Notes: a model not told the origin generated them from the letters alone. 64,000 bases of DNA from Pontivivens sp032464575 (GCA_032464575.1 JAWDKM010000002.1:434001-498000), one strand, 5' to 3'; positions 8,805 to 17,148 are shown, counted from the first letter of the stretch. Numbers and translations are program-made.

Positions 8805-9659
8805 ATGACGCGATCCCATCTCGCCGCCCTCCTGTGCCTGATCCTCGTCACGCTTGCCCTCGCCGGGCCATCGCAGGCTCAGGCGCAGGGATGCCCGCCC
8901 GGCCAGCCCTGCGAGATCGCGGAAGGCGAGTATCGCTTCGAATTGCCGCGCAACGGCGGCGGCGCGATGCCGGTGATCGTGCATTTCCACGGGGCCGCGA
9001 ACTCCGCCGCCGCCGTGCTGCGCACCCGCTCCATCGTCGATCCCGCACTCGACCGCGGCTATGCCTTCATCGCTCTGCAGGGCCTCGTGCAACCCGGGCG
9101 CAACTTCACGAACTGGAGCGTGCGGGACGGCCGGCCCCCGATGCGGGACGAGGCCGCCTTCGCCCGCGCCGCCGTCGCGCATCTGGGCCAATACGTGCCG
9201 CTCGACCCCGAGCGGGTCTACCTCACCGGCTTCTCCCGCGGGGCGTCGGCGATCTGGGATATCGCGTGCCACGATCCGGCAGGCTTCGCCGGCTTCTCCA
9301 CGGTGGCAGGCGCCTTCTGGGACCCGCTACCCGACGCCTGCGCGGAGCCCGTACGCCTCAGCCACTACCACGGATGGGAGGATGCGACCGTCCCGCTCGA
9401 AGGGCGCTATATCGGGCGCGGCGACCTGATCGGTCAGGGCGACGTCTATGCCGGGTTGCGGATCTTGCGAGAGGCGGCGGGTCTGCAGACCCATCTCGCC
9501 CAGACGACCTCCCGCACCGGCGACATGCTCTGCAAGAGTTGGGCGGACGGCGATCTGAGCTTTTGCCTGCACCCCGGTGGCCACCGCCCGCCGGACGGGT
9601 GGATGGCGCACGCCATCGACGGGTTCGAGGGCGTGCCCGAGGACAGGGCTCAAAGGTAG
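8805..9659 (+). CDS. secreted esterase/polyhydroxybutyrate depolymerase-like hydrolase (LpqC/CE1 type)
   Basis: Exported alpha/beta hydrolase of 284 residues. A signal peptide at about 1-26 (MTRSHLAALLCLILVTLALAG... AQAQ) is followed by the oxyanion-hole strand VIVHFHGAANSAAA, the nucleophile elbow GFSRGAS and a late histidine region (HPGGHRPPDGW). The family includes feruloyl/acetylxylan esterases and PHB depolymerases; the substrate cannot be told from sequence. Paired cysteines (GCPPGQPCE; ACHD; DACAEP) suit a periplasmic or secreted enzyme. The last 10 bases overlap the end of the convergent GFA gene. Confidence 0.85.
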   Translation: MTRSHLAALLCLILVTLALAGPSQAQAQGCPPGQPCEIAEGEYRFELPRNGGGAMPVIVHFHGAANSAAAVLRTRSIVDPALDRGYAFIALQGLVQPGRNFTNWSVRDGRPPMRDEAAFARAAVAHLGQYVPLDPERVYLTGFSRGASAIWDIACHDPAGFAGFSTVAGAFWDPLPDACAEPVRLSHYHGWEDATVPLEGRYIGRGDLIGQGDVYAGLRILREAAGLQTHLAQTTSRTGDMLCKSWADGDLSFCLHPGGHRPPDGWMAHAIDGFEGVPEDRAQR

Positions 9660-10045
9660 GACGTAACCTCCGGCACCCGCTCCGGCATGTCGGCCCGCCC
9701 GTCGGCGAAGCTGACGGGGATGCGGGCGAGGTCCTCCTCCGCCAGGTCGAGCGTCGCGACGCAGACGGCGATCCAGCCGCCCGGCCCCGCGATCTCGCCA
9801 TGGGTCTTCACCCCGCAGGTGGGGCAGAACCAGTGCACGACGTCCCTACCCGCGAAGCTGTAGCGCGCCAGGTGCTCCGCGCCCCGGATCAGCCGGAACG
9901 CGGTCGCGGGGATCGGGGCGATCCAGCTCCGCGACTTCAGGCAGATCGAGCAGTTGCATCGGATCGTGGGGGCGGCGAGGTCGATCTCCGCCACGTAGGC
10001 GACCGCGCCGCAATGGCAGCCGCCGCCCACGCGCCGCGTGCTCAC
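9650..10045 (-). CDS. GFA family zinc-binding protein
   Basis: The 131-residue glutathione-dependent formaldehyde-activating (GFA/Mss4-like) fold has its zinc cysteines in place: GGCHCGAV, RCNCSICLKS and HWFCPTCGVKTHG. Most members have no proven reaction, so the family name should not be read as a formaldehyde-activating activity. The GTG start at 10045 overlaps the stop of the upstream SRPBCC gene (GTGA), which favours this start over longer in-frame options. It is third gene of an ArsR-SRPBCC-GFA operon. Confidence 0.88.
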   Translation of the reverse strand: MSTRRVGGGCHCGAVAYVAEIDLAAPTIRCNCSICLKSRSWIAPIPATAFRLIRGAEHLARYSFAGRDVVHWFCPTCGVKTHGEIAGPGGWIAVCVATLDLAEEDLARIPVSFADGRADMPERVPEVTSYL

Positions 10046-10494
10046 GCCGCCATGTCCTGCGCAGCGTCCGTCCACCGGTCGAAGCATTCCTGCCAGCCGG
10101 CGTGATGTTCAGCCCGCGCATGCTCGGTGATCAGACCGGTCTGCTGGAAATACATCCGCGTCCCACCCTCCTCGGCAACGAAGCGGATCCGGATCTCCAT
10201 CTCCGGCCCCGGCACGCCATCCTCGACCCAGCGGAAGCTGAAGCGGAGCAGATCGGGGGCCGAGACCTCCAGCATCTCGCCCGCCTGCTCGAACCGCGTC
10301 CCGCTGGGCGAGAACATCTCGATCCGCCAGGGCGACCCGACCTCCGCCGTCCAGTCCACGCTGCCGGTGCGGAACGGCCGGCCCTGCTCGTCCCGCGGCC
10401 CCCACCAGAGCGCCAGTTTCTGCGGATCAGTCCACAGCGCGAAGCAGACCTTCGGCGGGCGGGCCACGTAGCGTTCGATCTCAAGCGTCTTCAT
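10042..10494 (-). CDS. SRPBCC/AHSA1 domain protein
   Basis: A single activator-of-Hsp90-ATPase-homology (START-like) domain of 150 residues: IERYVARPPKVCFALWTDPQKLALWWGP at the N-terminus and GWQECFDRWTDAAQDM at the C-terminal helix. These small cytoplasmic ligand-cup proteins are very often paired with an ArsR regulator, as here. It overlaps arsR by 14 bp upstream and the GFA gene by 4 bp downstream, so all three are one transcription unit. The ligand is unknown. Confidence 0.88.
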   Translation of the reverse strand: MKTLEIERYVARPPKVCFALWTDPQKLALWWGPRDEQGRPFRTGSVDWTAEVGSPWRIEMFSPSGTRFEQAGEMLEVSAPDLLRFSFRWVEDGVPGPEMEIRIRFVAEEGGTRMYFQQTGLITEHARAEHHAGWQECFDRWTDAAQDMAA

Positions 10495-10837
10495 CTGCGT
10501 CTCCTGCAGCGGGGGTTGGCGAAGCGCCCTCGGCCTGCTCGACGAACCGGTCGAGCGTATCCGTCCAGAACCTCTCGTAATCCGCCAGCCAGTCGGCGAG
10601 CATCTTCAGCCCCGCCGGATCCAGCCGGCAGGGCCGCGTCTGCCCGACCCGCGAGCGGCTGATCAGCCCCGCCGCCTCCAGCACCTTGAGGTGGGAGGAA
10701 ATCGTGGGCTGCGTCAGCGCGAAGCGGTCGACGAGCTGCGAGACGGTCGCCTCGCCGTCCGCCAGCCGGGCGACGATGGCCCGGCGGGTGGGGTCGGCGA
10801 GGGCCGAGAGGGTTCTGTTGAGGTGCTCCATATACAT
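10481..10837 (-). CDS. ArsR family transcriptional regulator
   Basis: Winged-helix repressor of 118 residues: ALADPTRRAIVARLADGEATVSQLVDRF, then the recognition helix LTQPTISSHLKVLEAAGLI. The CxC metal-site cysteines of metalloregulatory ArsR/SmtB are absent, placing it with the non-metal group that accompanies SRPBCC proteins. ATG 10837 and ATG 10831 (two codons later) are both possible, and neither has a clear ribosome site. It probably represses its own operon through the palindrome at its start. Confidence 0.9.
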   Translation of the reverse strand: MYMEHLNRTLSALADPTRRAIVARLADGEATVSQLVDRFALTQPTISSHLKVLEAAGLISRSRVGQTRPCRLDPAGLKMLADWLADYERFWTDTLDRFVEQAEGASPTPAAGDADEDA

Positions 10838-10851
10838 AGACAGTCATCTAT
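10836..10851. promoter_or_regulatory. candidate ArsR operator
   Basis: The inverted repeat ATAGA-N6-TCTAT overlaps the arsR start codon in an unusually AT-rich patch. Its size and position suit a dimeric winged-helix autorepressor. This is inference only. Confidence 0.45.
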
Positions 10852-10891
10852 ATCGATTCGTGTCAATGTATTTGCCCCACGCTCGATCACG

Positions 10892-11557
10892 TCACACGAC
10901 CGAGGGCCGCCGGTCCACCTCCGGCGTCACCGCCGCCCGCCCCTTCTCGGTCACGTCATAGACGCCGGTCGAGACCCGCTCGAACCAGCCATAGTGATTG
11001 TCCCGCATCTTGTTGGCGGCCTTTTCCACCTCGACTTCGGCCCCCGCCACCGCAGCCCGGCTCGGCCCGTACTCGACGAGATAGGCGGCGAGGCGCAGGC
11101 AGCCCTGCCGGTAAGCCGTCATCACCGCCCCGCCGGGTCGGCCCCCTTCCTCCGGATCGCCCACCCTTTTCTGCCATTCGCGCAGCAGCCGGTCCTTCCT
11201 CCGCGGATTGCCGCGGGGCGCGTAGTGGCCAGGGTCGCAATGCACCTCAGCCAAACCCTCCTTCACCACGATCAGGCCAAGGCCGATGCGGCGCAGCAGC
11301 GCCTTGATCCGCACGGTATCGCGCCGCCCGCGCCCCGGCAGGCGGGGCACGGCGAGGTAGACCGCGTCGCTCATCGCGAGCCGGTCGACGCCCTGCATCA
11401 ACAACGCCAGCGTCAGCCCGGTCTTGAGCTCCACGATGACCGGCGGCTCGTCGCCCCGGACCGCCACGAGGTCGCAGGCCCCGATCTCGCCCTTCACCTC
11501 GTAGCCCTGCCCTTCGAGCAGCGCCTTGACCGGCCCGTATAGATCGCTCTCCCGCAT
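10892..11557 (-). CDS. DUF2161 family putative PD-(D/E)XK nuclease-like protein
   Basis: Cytoplasmic protein of 221 residues. The N-terminal part has the nuclease-fold pattern: an acidic residue in GACDLVAVRGDE, then IVELKTG, matching the D...(D/E)XK signature. The C-terminal part (about 140-221) is a basic helical domain, possibly winged-helix (MTAYRQGCLRLAAYLVEYGPS... VYDVTEKGRAAV). It is a conserved alphaproteobacterial family of unknown role, and no partner gene is evident. It lies 55 nt upstream of the arsR operon on the same strand. Confidence 0.8.
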   Translation of the reverse strand: MRESDLYGPVKALLEGQGYEVKGEIGACDLVAVRGDEPPVIVELKTGLTLALLMQGVDRLAMSDAVYLAVPRLPGRGRRDTVRIKALLRRIGLGLIVVKEGLAEVHCDPGHYAPRGNPRRKDRLLREWQKRVGDPEEGGRPGGAVMTAYRQGCLRLAAYLVEYGPSRAAVAGAEVEVEKAANKMRDNHYGWFERVSTGVYDVTEKGRAAVTPEVDRRPSVV

Positions 11558-12030
11558 CCTGTCCCGTTCCGTCGCCCCGGCCGCCGTTACCTTAGGACGG
11601 GGGGAGTGGGATAGGCCATGGCCGCGGCAGGGGGCCGCCGCTCCGACGATGAACTACCTCGCCGGACCACGATACACCTCTCTGCAAAGACGCTCGCCCC
11701 CGCGCGGTCTCTCCGGTCTCAAGGATCGTCGTCGCCGGTGGTCCGGATGGGCACCTCACGGCAATGCAGGTATCCGGCGCGATGGATCGGACCGATGAGG
11801 GCCAGCCTCACACGGTCCATCGGAAACGGAACGAGCCGCGTGGTCCGGCGCCGCCCTCCGATCCCGCCGACAGGCGGGCAGCTGCGATCCCGCGCCACGG
11901 GGCTCCGCAGCCCCCTCGAACGGACGCTCCCACGCCCCGGTGTCCCGCGCGCGGGCCGCCACGGCCCCATCTCGCGCATTGCATCGGCAGGGAAACAGGA
12001 TATGTGAGGCGCCACGTGTCCGGAGCCCCC
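11558..12030. other. unassigned 473-bp intergenic region
   Basis: Open frames exist in several phases, but none has a domain, believable start or ribosome site. Short hairpins are visible (CCGCCGACAGGCGGGC near 11870, GGGGCTCCGCAGCCCC near 11900). I compared it by eye with RNase P RNA, tmRNA and SRP RNA hallmarks and saw none. GGAG at about 12021-12024 serves the flavin reductase gene. Confidence 0.4.
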
Positions 12031-12498
12031 ATGACCGATTTCACCTCTCGAGAGTTGCGCGATGCCTGCGGGTCCTTCGCCACCGGCGTCACGGTCGTCA
12101 CCGTGGCGGGGCCGCTGGGCTTCACGGCGAACAGCTTCTCCTCGCTGTCGCTCGACCCGCCGCTGGTGATGTGGGCGCCCGCGCGCCGCTCGGCCCGGTT
12201 CGAGGCGTTCGCGGAGGCCGAGCGCTTCACCATCCACATCCTGAACGCCGAGCAGCTGCCGCTCGCCACCGGCTTCGCCCGCTCCGGCGACGCGCCCTTC
12301 GCCGAGCTGCCGTGGACCGAGGGGCCGGGTGGCGTGCCCGAGTTCGACGGCTGTGCCGCGGTCCTGCGCTGCACCCGGCACGCGACGCATCCGGGCGGGG
12401 ACCATGCGATCGTGGTGGGTCGGGTGGAAAGCGTGGACCACGACCCCGACGCGCACCCACTGGTCTTTCACGCGGGGCTCTATCCCCGGCTCGCCTGA
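12031..12498 (+). CDS. flavin reductase family protein (FMN-binding split barrel)
   Basis: NAD(P)H:FMN/FAD reductase-like domain of 155 residues that fills the whole protein: RELRDACGSFATGVTVVT, GFTANSFSSLSLDPPLVMWAP, FTIHILNAEQ, DHAIVVGRVESV. Such proteins supply reduced flavin to two-component monooxygenases or work as small flavoproteins. No monooxygenase partner is adjacent. ATG 12031 is preceded by GGAG at good spacing; an in-frame GTG at 12016 is less likely. The last 19 bp overlap the end of the convergent ClbS-like gene. Confidence 0.9.
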   Translation: MTDFTSRELRDACGSFATGVTVVTVAGPLGFTANSFSSLSLDPPLVMWAPARRSARFEAFAEAERFTIHILNAEQLPLATGFARSGDAPFAELPWTEGPGGVPEFDGCAAVLRCTRHATHPGGDHAIVVGRVESVDHDPDAHPLVFHAGLYPRLA

Positions 12499-12986
12499 AG
12501 CGTCTTGAGACTGGCCCGGATCGCGCGGATGGCGGAGCGGTAGTGGCTCGGCCCCGCCGATTCCGCGAAGCGCCCCGCCGTCCACTTGTCCGATCCGATC
12601 ATGGGTGCGCCGTAGAGCGCCTCGTCCGGCAGCGCTTCGAGATGATCGACAAGCGTCGCGTGGTTGCCCGCGAGCATCGCCTTTGCCGCCGCCCAGCCGA
12701 GACCCGCCTGCTCCGCGCGCACCTTGGCGTTGTAGGGCTTGAGCTGCGCCCAGTTGTAGCCCTTGGCGGGGATATGGACCTCCCGCCCCGCCTGCCCGTC
12801 GGCGTACCAGCCGAGATAGAGGTCGATCCAATGCGCCCGGTGCCCGACGATATCCTTGATCGAGATACCATCGGCGTCCTTGGCGAGCGCGACGTCTTCG
12901 GGGATGGAGGCGAGCAGCTTCTCCAGCTTAGCGTAGTCGCGCCGGGTGATGGCGAGAAGGTCGGCTTTCGTGGTGGCGGCGGGCAT
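12480..12986 (-). CDS. ClbS/DfsB family four-helix bundle protein (DUF1706)
   Basis: Protein of 168 residues with the family hallmarks: TKADLLAITRRDYAKLEKLLASIPED at the N-terminus, IVGHRAHWIDLYLGWYADG, and GYNWAQLKPYN. The family belongs to the DinB-like four-helix bundles. E. coli ClbS protects the host from colibactin by opening its cyclopropane warhead. No colibactin-type synthesis genes are present here, so this copy may handle other electrophiles, or be a protective gene on its own. Function here is inference. Confidence 0.85.
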   Translation of the reverse strand: MPAATTKADLLAITRRDYAKLEKLLASIPEDVALAKDADGISIKDIVGHRAHWIDLYLGWYADGQAGREVHIPAKGYNWAQLKPYNAKVRAEQAGLGWAAAKAMLAGNHATLVDHLEALPDEALYGAPMIGSDKWTAGRFAESAGPSHYRSAIRAIRASLKTLQASRG

Positions 12987-13065
12987 GGCGCAGGCTCCTG
13001 TTGTGCCACCCGGTTATGTCCACAAACCGTGTTGGTCCTTGATGCGGCTCAATTGACGCACTGAG

Positions 13066-13208
13066 GGCCGCGCCCGACCTGGGGGGCGCAAGCGGGTCGG
13101 GATTGCGATGCGCGCGCCCTCAAGCATGAATGTCGCGACTTCGATGAAGGACATCGCCAACGCGCCCTCCGGGGGGAGGTCGGGCGCGGCCCGGCGTTGC
13201 CGCCGGGC
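13066..13208. repeat. dispersed hairpin element, copy 1
   Basis: Bounded by a perfect 15-bp inverted repeat, GGCCGCGCCCGACCT (13066-13080) and its complement at 13177-13191, with further inner pairing (GGGGGGCGC near 13081, GCGCCCTCC at 13162-13170). A CCCGGCG-TTGC-CGCCGGG hairpin follows. The core CGATGA..GACATCGCCAACGCG recurs in the copies near 23.7 kb and 33.2 kb. The rest of the interval between the ClbS-like gene and hisS holds only the hisS ribosome site. Confidence 0.8.
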
Positions 13209-13302
13209 GAGACAGAGCCCAGACGCACCTTATCAAAGGCCCCTCCGCTTGCCCCGTCCCGACCCATCGGCTACATCCGCCCGGCACCCGGAAGGACCCA
13301 TG

Positions 13303-14793
13303 ATGGCCAAGACGAAGCAGAAGAAACCGCAGCGCCCGCGCGCGGCCACCCCGCGCGGCTTCCGCGACTATTTCGGTGCGGAGGTCACCCGCCGCGCCGA
13401 CATGCTCCGTACGATCACCGGGATCTACCATCAGTACGGCTTCGACCCGCTGGAAAGCTCCGCGGTGGAGACGGTCGAGGCGCTCGGCAAGTTCCTCCCC
13501 GACGTGGACCGACCCAACGAGGGGGTCTTCGCCTGGCAGGACGAGGACGAGAGCTGGATGGCGCTGCGCTACGATCTGACGGCGCCGCTCGCCCGGGTCT
13601 ACGCCCAGCACCGCAACGACCTGCCCACGCCCTACCGCCGCTACGCCGTCGGGCCGGTCTGGCGCAACGAGAAGCCAGGCCCAGGCCGCTTCCGCCAGTT
13701 CTACCAATGCGACGCGGATACCGTCGGCACGCCCACCGTGGCCGCCGACGCCGAGATCTGCGCCATGCTCGCCGACGTGCTGGAGGCCGTGGGCATCGCC
13801 CGCGGCGACTACATCGTGCGGGTTAACAACCGGAAGGTTCTGAACGGCCTGCTCGACAACCTCTTCGGCGGCGAAGCGGATGAGGGACTGCGCGACGGCG
13901 TCCTGCGCACCGTCGACAAGTTCGACAAGGTGGGTGAGCAGGGCGTGCGCGACTTGCTCGGGCCAGGGCGCAAGGACGCCTCCGGCGCCTTCATCGACGG
14001 GCTCGGCCTGTCGTCCGACCAGGCCGACGTGATCGTCAGCTTCCTTCTGGCGCGCGGCGACAGCAACGCCGCCACGATCTCCAACCTGCGCGAAGTCGTC
14101 GGCACCTCGGGGATCGGCGCGGATGGTGTCAGTGAACTGGAGCAGATCGCGGAGATGGCTGAGGCCCAAGGCTACGGCCCCGACCGGATCGTCATCGATC
14201 CCTCCGTGGTCCGCGGCCTCGGCTACTACACCGGGCCGGTCTACGAGGCGGAGCTGACCTTCGAGATCACCGATGAGAAGGGGCGGCCGCGGCAGTTCGG
14301 CTCGGTCGCGGGCGGGGGGCGCTACGACGACCTCGTCAAGCGCTTCACCGGGCAGGAGGTGCCGGCGACGGGCGTCTCCATCGGCGTGGACCGGCTGCTC
14401 GCAGCGCTTGAGGCGAAGGGGCGGACCTCGGCGGAGGCGCAGGGGCCCGTCGTCGTCACCGTCATGGACCGCGACCGGGTCGCCGACTACCAGCAGATGG
14501 TGGGCGAGCTGCGCGCGGTGGGCATCCGGGCGGAGCTCTATCTCGGCAATCCCAAGGACATGGGCCGGCAGCTCAAATATGCCGACCAGCGCAACGCGCC
14601 CGTCGCCGTGATCCAGGGCGGGGACGAGCTCGCCGCGGGCAAGGTGCAGATCAAGGACCTCGCCCTCGGCGCGCGCCTCGCCGCCGACATCCAGACCAAC
14701 GAGGAGTGGAAGGCGCAGCCCGCACAGATGGAGATCGAGCGGGCCGACCTCGTGGCGCAGGTCCGCGCCATGATCGATCGCGCCGACGCCTGA
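13303..14793 (+). CDS. hisS: histidine--tRNA ligase
   Basis: Class II synthetase charging tRNA-His, 496 residues. It has the N-terminal ATPRGFRDYFG motif, the class II motif 2 region with RYAVGPVWRNEKPGPGRFRQFYQCDAD, the histidine-binding VVRGLGYYTGPVYEAEL, motif 3 GGGRYDDLVKRFTGQEVPATGVSIGVDRLL and a C-terminal anticodon-binding domain. ATG 13303 is preferred because GAAGGA at 13291-13296 is 6 nt away; ATG 13300 is one codon upstream. The stop overlaps the hisZ start (TGATG), so it heads a hisS-hisZ-hisG operon. Confidence 0.97.
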   Translation: MAKTKQKKPQRPRAATPRGFRDYFGAEVTRRADMLRTITGIYHQYGFDPLESSAVETVEALGKFLPDVDRPNEGVFAWQDEDESWMALRYDLTAPLARVYAQHRNDLPTPYRRYAVGPVWRNEKPGPGRFRQFYQCDADTVGTPTVAADAEICAMLADVLEAVGIARGDYIVRVNNRKVLNGLLDNLFGGEADEGLRDGVLRTVDKFDKVGEQGVRDLLGPGRKDASGAFIDGLGLSSDQADVIVSFLLARGDSNAATISNLREVVGTSGIGADGVSELEQIAEMAEAQGYGPDRIVIDPSVVRGLGYYTGPVYEAELTFEITDEKGRPRQFGSVAGGGRYDDLVKRFTGQEVPATGVSIGVDRLLAALEAKGRTSAEAQGPVVVTVMDRDRVADYQQMVGELRAVGIRAELYLGNPKDMGRQLKYADQRNAPVAVIQGGDELAAGKVQIKDLALGARLAADIQTNEEWKAQPAQMEIERADLVAQVRAMIDRADA

Positions 14794-15908
14794 TGGCCGC
14801 CGACCGCGCATATCTGCCGGGCGCGCGGCTCGGCACCGGGCTCGCGAGCGTGGAGACGGAGGTCGCGCGCCTGCTCACCCGCTTCGCGCAGGCGGGGGCG
14901 GAGCGGGTGGAGCCGTCGGCGCTGTTGCCCGCGGAGACGCTGCTCGACCTCTATGGCGAGGACATCCGGGCGCGCGCCTACGTCACCGACGACCCGGTGG
15001 AGGGGGAGCGGATGCTGCGCCCCGACTTCACCGTCCCGGTGGTCGAGATGCATGCGAGCCACGGTGCGACGCCTGCGCGCTACACCTATGCCGGGCCGGT
15101 CTGGCGCCAGCAGGTGCCGGGGGCGGGGCGGCCGACGGAGTACCTACAGGTGGGCTTCGAGCTCTTCGACACGGCGGCCGCGGCGGATGCGGATGCGGAG
15201 GTCTTCGCCCTGCTCGCCGATGCGGTGGGTGGGGATGCGACGGTCGAGACCGGGGATATCGGCCTCTTGCTCGCCGCGATCGATGCGCTGTCGCTGGACG
15301 CGCGGCGGCGGGCGATGCTGCGCCACCACGTCTGGCGCCCGGCCCGCTTCCGCCGCCTGATCGAGCGGTTTCGCGCGCCGGGTCGGCTGGCGGATCGGCT
15401 TGCAGCACTTCCGACCACGGCGGTCGCGGAGCATGTGCGCAGCCTGTCGCCGGAGATCGGGGTGCGGAGCGTCGGGGAGATCACCGATCGCCTCGCCGCC
15501 CTGCGGGAAGAGGCGGGGGCCGTGCCGCTGCCCGATGCCGACGTCGCGCTGCTCGACGCGCTGCTGACGCTGGACGGGCCGATGGGCGAGGTTCTCGACC
15601 GCCTGCGCCCGCTGGCCAAGGGTCGCCCGCCGCTCGCCGCCGCCGTTGACCGGCTCGGCAAACGGGCTCGGGCACTGGGGCGGCGGGGGATCGACGCGGC
15701 GGCCCTGCCCTTCGCCGCGAGCTTCGGGCGCACCGCGATGGAATACTATGACGGCTTCGTCTTCGCCTTCACCGCGCCGGGCCGCCCGGACCTGCCGCCG
15801 CTGGCGCAGGGCGGGCGCTATGACGCGCTGACCGCGGAGCTGGGCCCCGCGATCCCGGCGGTGGGCGGCATCGTGCGGCCCGAAGCCTTGCTGGCGGCGC
15901 GGTCATGA
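14793..15908 (+). CDS. hisZ: ATP phosphoribosyltransferase regulatory subunit
   Basis: HisS-like paralogue without aminoacylation activity that forms the hetero-octamer with short-form HisG and gives it histidine feedback. The 371 residues keep the class II fold (MLRPDFTVPVVEMHAS, YAGPVWRQQVPGAGRPTEYLQVGFELF, GGRYDALTAELG) but lack the anticodon-binding domain. One-base overlap with hisS and four-base overlap (ATGA) with hisG fit the obligate partnership. Confidence 0.95.
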   Translation: MAADRAYLPGARLGTGLASVETEVARLLTRFAQAGAERVEPSALLPAETLLDLYGEDIRARAYVTDDPVEGERMLRPDFTVPVVEMHASHGATPARYTYAGPVWRQQVPGAGRPTEYLQVGFELFDTAAAADADAEVFALLADAVGGDATVETGDIGLLLAAIDALSLDARRRAMLRHHVWRPARFRRLIERFRAPGRLADRLAALPTTAVAEHVRSLSPEIGVRSVGEITDRLAALREEAGAVPLPDADVALLDALLTLDGPMGEVLDRLRPLAKGRPPLAAAVDRLGKRARALGRRGIDAAALPFAASFGRTAMEYYDGFVFAFTAPGRPDLPPLAQGGRYDALTAELGPAIPAVGGIVRPEALLAARS

Positions 15909-16618
15909 AGCTCGGCCTTCCCTCCAAGGGCCGGTTGCAGGCCGACGCCATCGACTGGTTCGCACAATGGGGCCTGACGATCACGCGCAGCGATGGCGGG
16001 CGGGAATATGCGGGCACGGTCGAGGGGCTCGACGGGGTGGAGCTGGTGCTCCTTTCGGCCGGAGAGGTCCCGCGCGAGCTTGCCGCCGGGCGCATCCACC
16101 TCGGCGTAACGGGCACCGACCTGATCCACGAGAAGCTGCCGGACCGCGCCGCGACGGTGGCGGAGATCGCACCGATGGGCTTCGGCCATGCGGACCTGAT
16201 CGTCGCGGTGCCGAAGCTGTGGGCAGATGTGGAGACGATGGACGACCTCGACGAGGTGGCCTCGCTGCTGCGCGCGCGGCACGGACACAGGCTGCGGGTG
16301 GCGACCAAGTATCACAACCTGGTCCGCGGCTTCTTCCGCGAGCACGGCATTGCCGACTACCTGCTGGTGGACAGCCAGGGCGCCACGGAAGGCACGGTGA
16401 AGAACGAGACGGCGGAAGCCGTGGCCGACATCACGTCGAGCGGTGCGACGTTGGAGGCGAACCACCTGAAGATCCTGGCGGATGGACTGGTCCTGCGGTC
16501 GGAGGCGACACTGTTCGCGAGCCGTCGTGCGGTGTGGACGGATCAGGATCGCGCCGCGCTTGCGACATTGTGCGGAAGGATCGGGACGGAGGCGCCGCTC
16601 CACATCATGAATTGCTGA
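15905..16618 (+). CDS. hisG: ATP phosphoribosyltransferase, short form
   Basis: First enzyme of histidine synthesis, joining ATP and PRPP. The 237 residues are the short form that needs HisZ: KLGLPSKGRL, LAAGRIHLGVTGTDLIHEK, MGFGHADLIVAVP and the PRPP loop DSQGATEGTVKN. The final ten residues (TEAPLHIMNC) extend past where remembered relatives stop, shortly after A-R-I/L-G, and abut a transposase remnant. The native stop may therefore have been replaced when the element inserted. Confidence 0.95.
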   Translation: MKLGLPSKGRLQADAIDWFAQWGLTITRSDGGREYAGTVEGLDGVELVLLSAGEVPRELAAGRIHLGVTGTDLIHEKLPDRAATVAEIAPMGFGHADLIVAVPKLWADVETMDDLDEVASLLRARHGHRLRVATKYHNLVRGFFREHGIADYLLVDSQGATEGTVKNETAEAVADITSSGATLEANHLKILADGLVLRSEATLFASRRAVWTDQDRAALATLCGRIGTEAPLHIMNC

Positions 16619-16957
16619 ACTGAATTCGCTTTGTTTGGCGATCTGGTTCGAGCTCTTCGAGGAGGAGCGCTGATGTCCTGCGCGCCGCCTTTACGGTTGA
16701 CCGATTTAGAGCGGTCCATCATCGAGCCCCTGCTGCCGAAAGGGCCGCGCGGCGCGCCGCGGTTCGATGACCACAGGAAGCCCGACGGTATCCAGTGGCG
16801 GCTGCACATGGGCTCGCCATGAGCTAGATCCCCGAGCGCTAAGGCCCTCCCACGACCTGCTGCAACCGCGTTGCGCATTGGTCGAAGCGCGGCGTCCGGG
16901 ACCGGACCTTCGACGCGGTCGCGGCGGCCCGCGACGGCGATCTGCAGATGATCGATC
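16619..16957 (+). pseudogene. IS5-type transposase remnant
   Basis: From ATG 16673 (ribosome site GGAGGAG) the frame gives the N-terminal IS5/DUF4096 domain: LTDLERSIIEPLLPKGPRGAPR, FDDHRKPDGIQWRLHMGSP. The frame then shifts by one base near 16820, and the second frame gives IPER*GPPTTCCNR and HWSKRGVRDRTFDAVAAARD, with stops where W and Y codons are expected. Similarity ends near DLQMID (about 16956). The DDE catalytic region is missing, so the element is dead. It sits directly after hisG. Confidence 0.85.
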
Positions 16958-16994
16958 GCCCAACAGGGTTCGTCGTCACGCGGCCTACCGGACT

Positions 16995-17129
16995 TTATTT
17001 CAGAACCGGGTTTTCGGGTCGGCGATTTGCGGCCGGAACCTCCTCCGCGGTGTCGATGAGGCCGCTCTTCCGCAACACCATCCCCGCAACTTGTGCGAAC
17101 GGGGCGTTCCGGGAAAAGAAGAGCTTCAT
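16995..17129 (-). pseudogene. glutathione S-transferase N-terminal stub
   Basis: A 44-codon frame reads MKLFFSRNAPFAQVAGMVLR, then KSGLIDTAEEVPAANRRPEN, PVLK and stop. This looks like the first beta-alpha-beta part of a thioredoxin-fold GST (M-K-L-x-x-S-x-N-x-P-F...V...GL...NP). The rest of the domain and the whole helical domain are absent. It lies 19 nt downstream of the transglycosylase gene on the same strand and faces the transposase remnant, so a GST gene was probably cut off by the insertion. The identification is by eye from a short segment. Confidence 0.55.
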
Positions 17130-17148
17130 GCCGGGCGAAAGGACGTAT

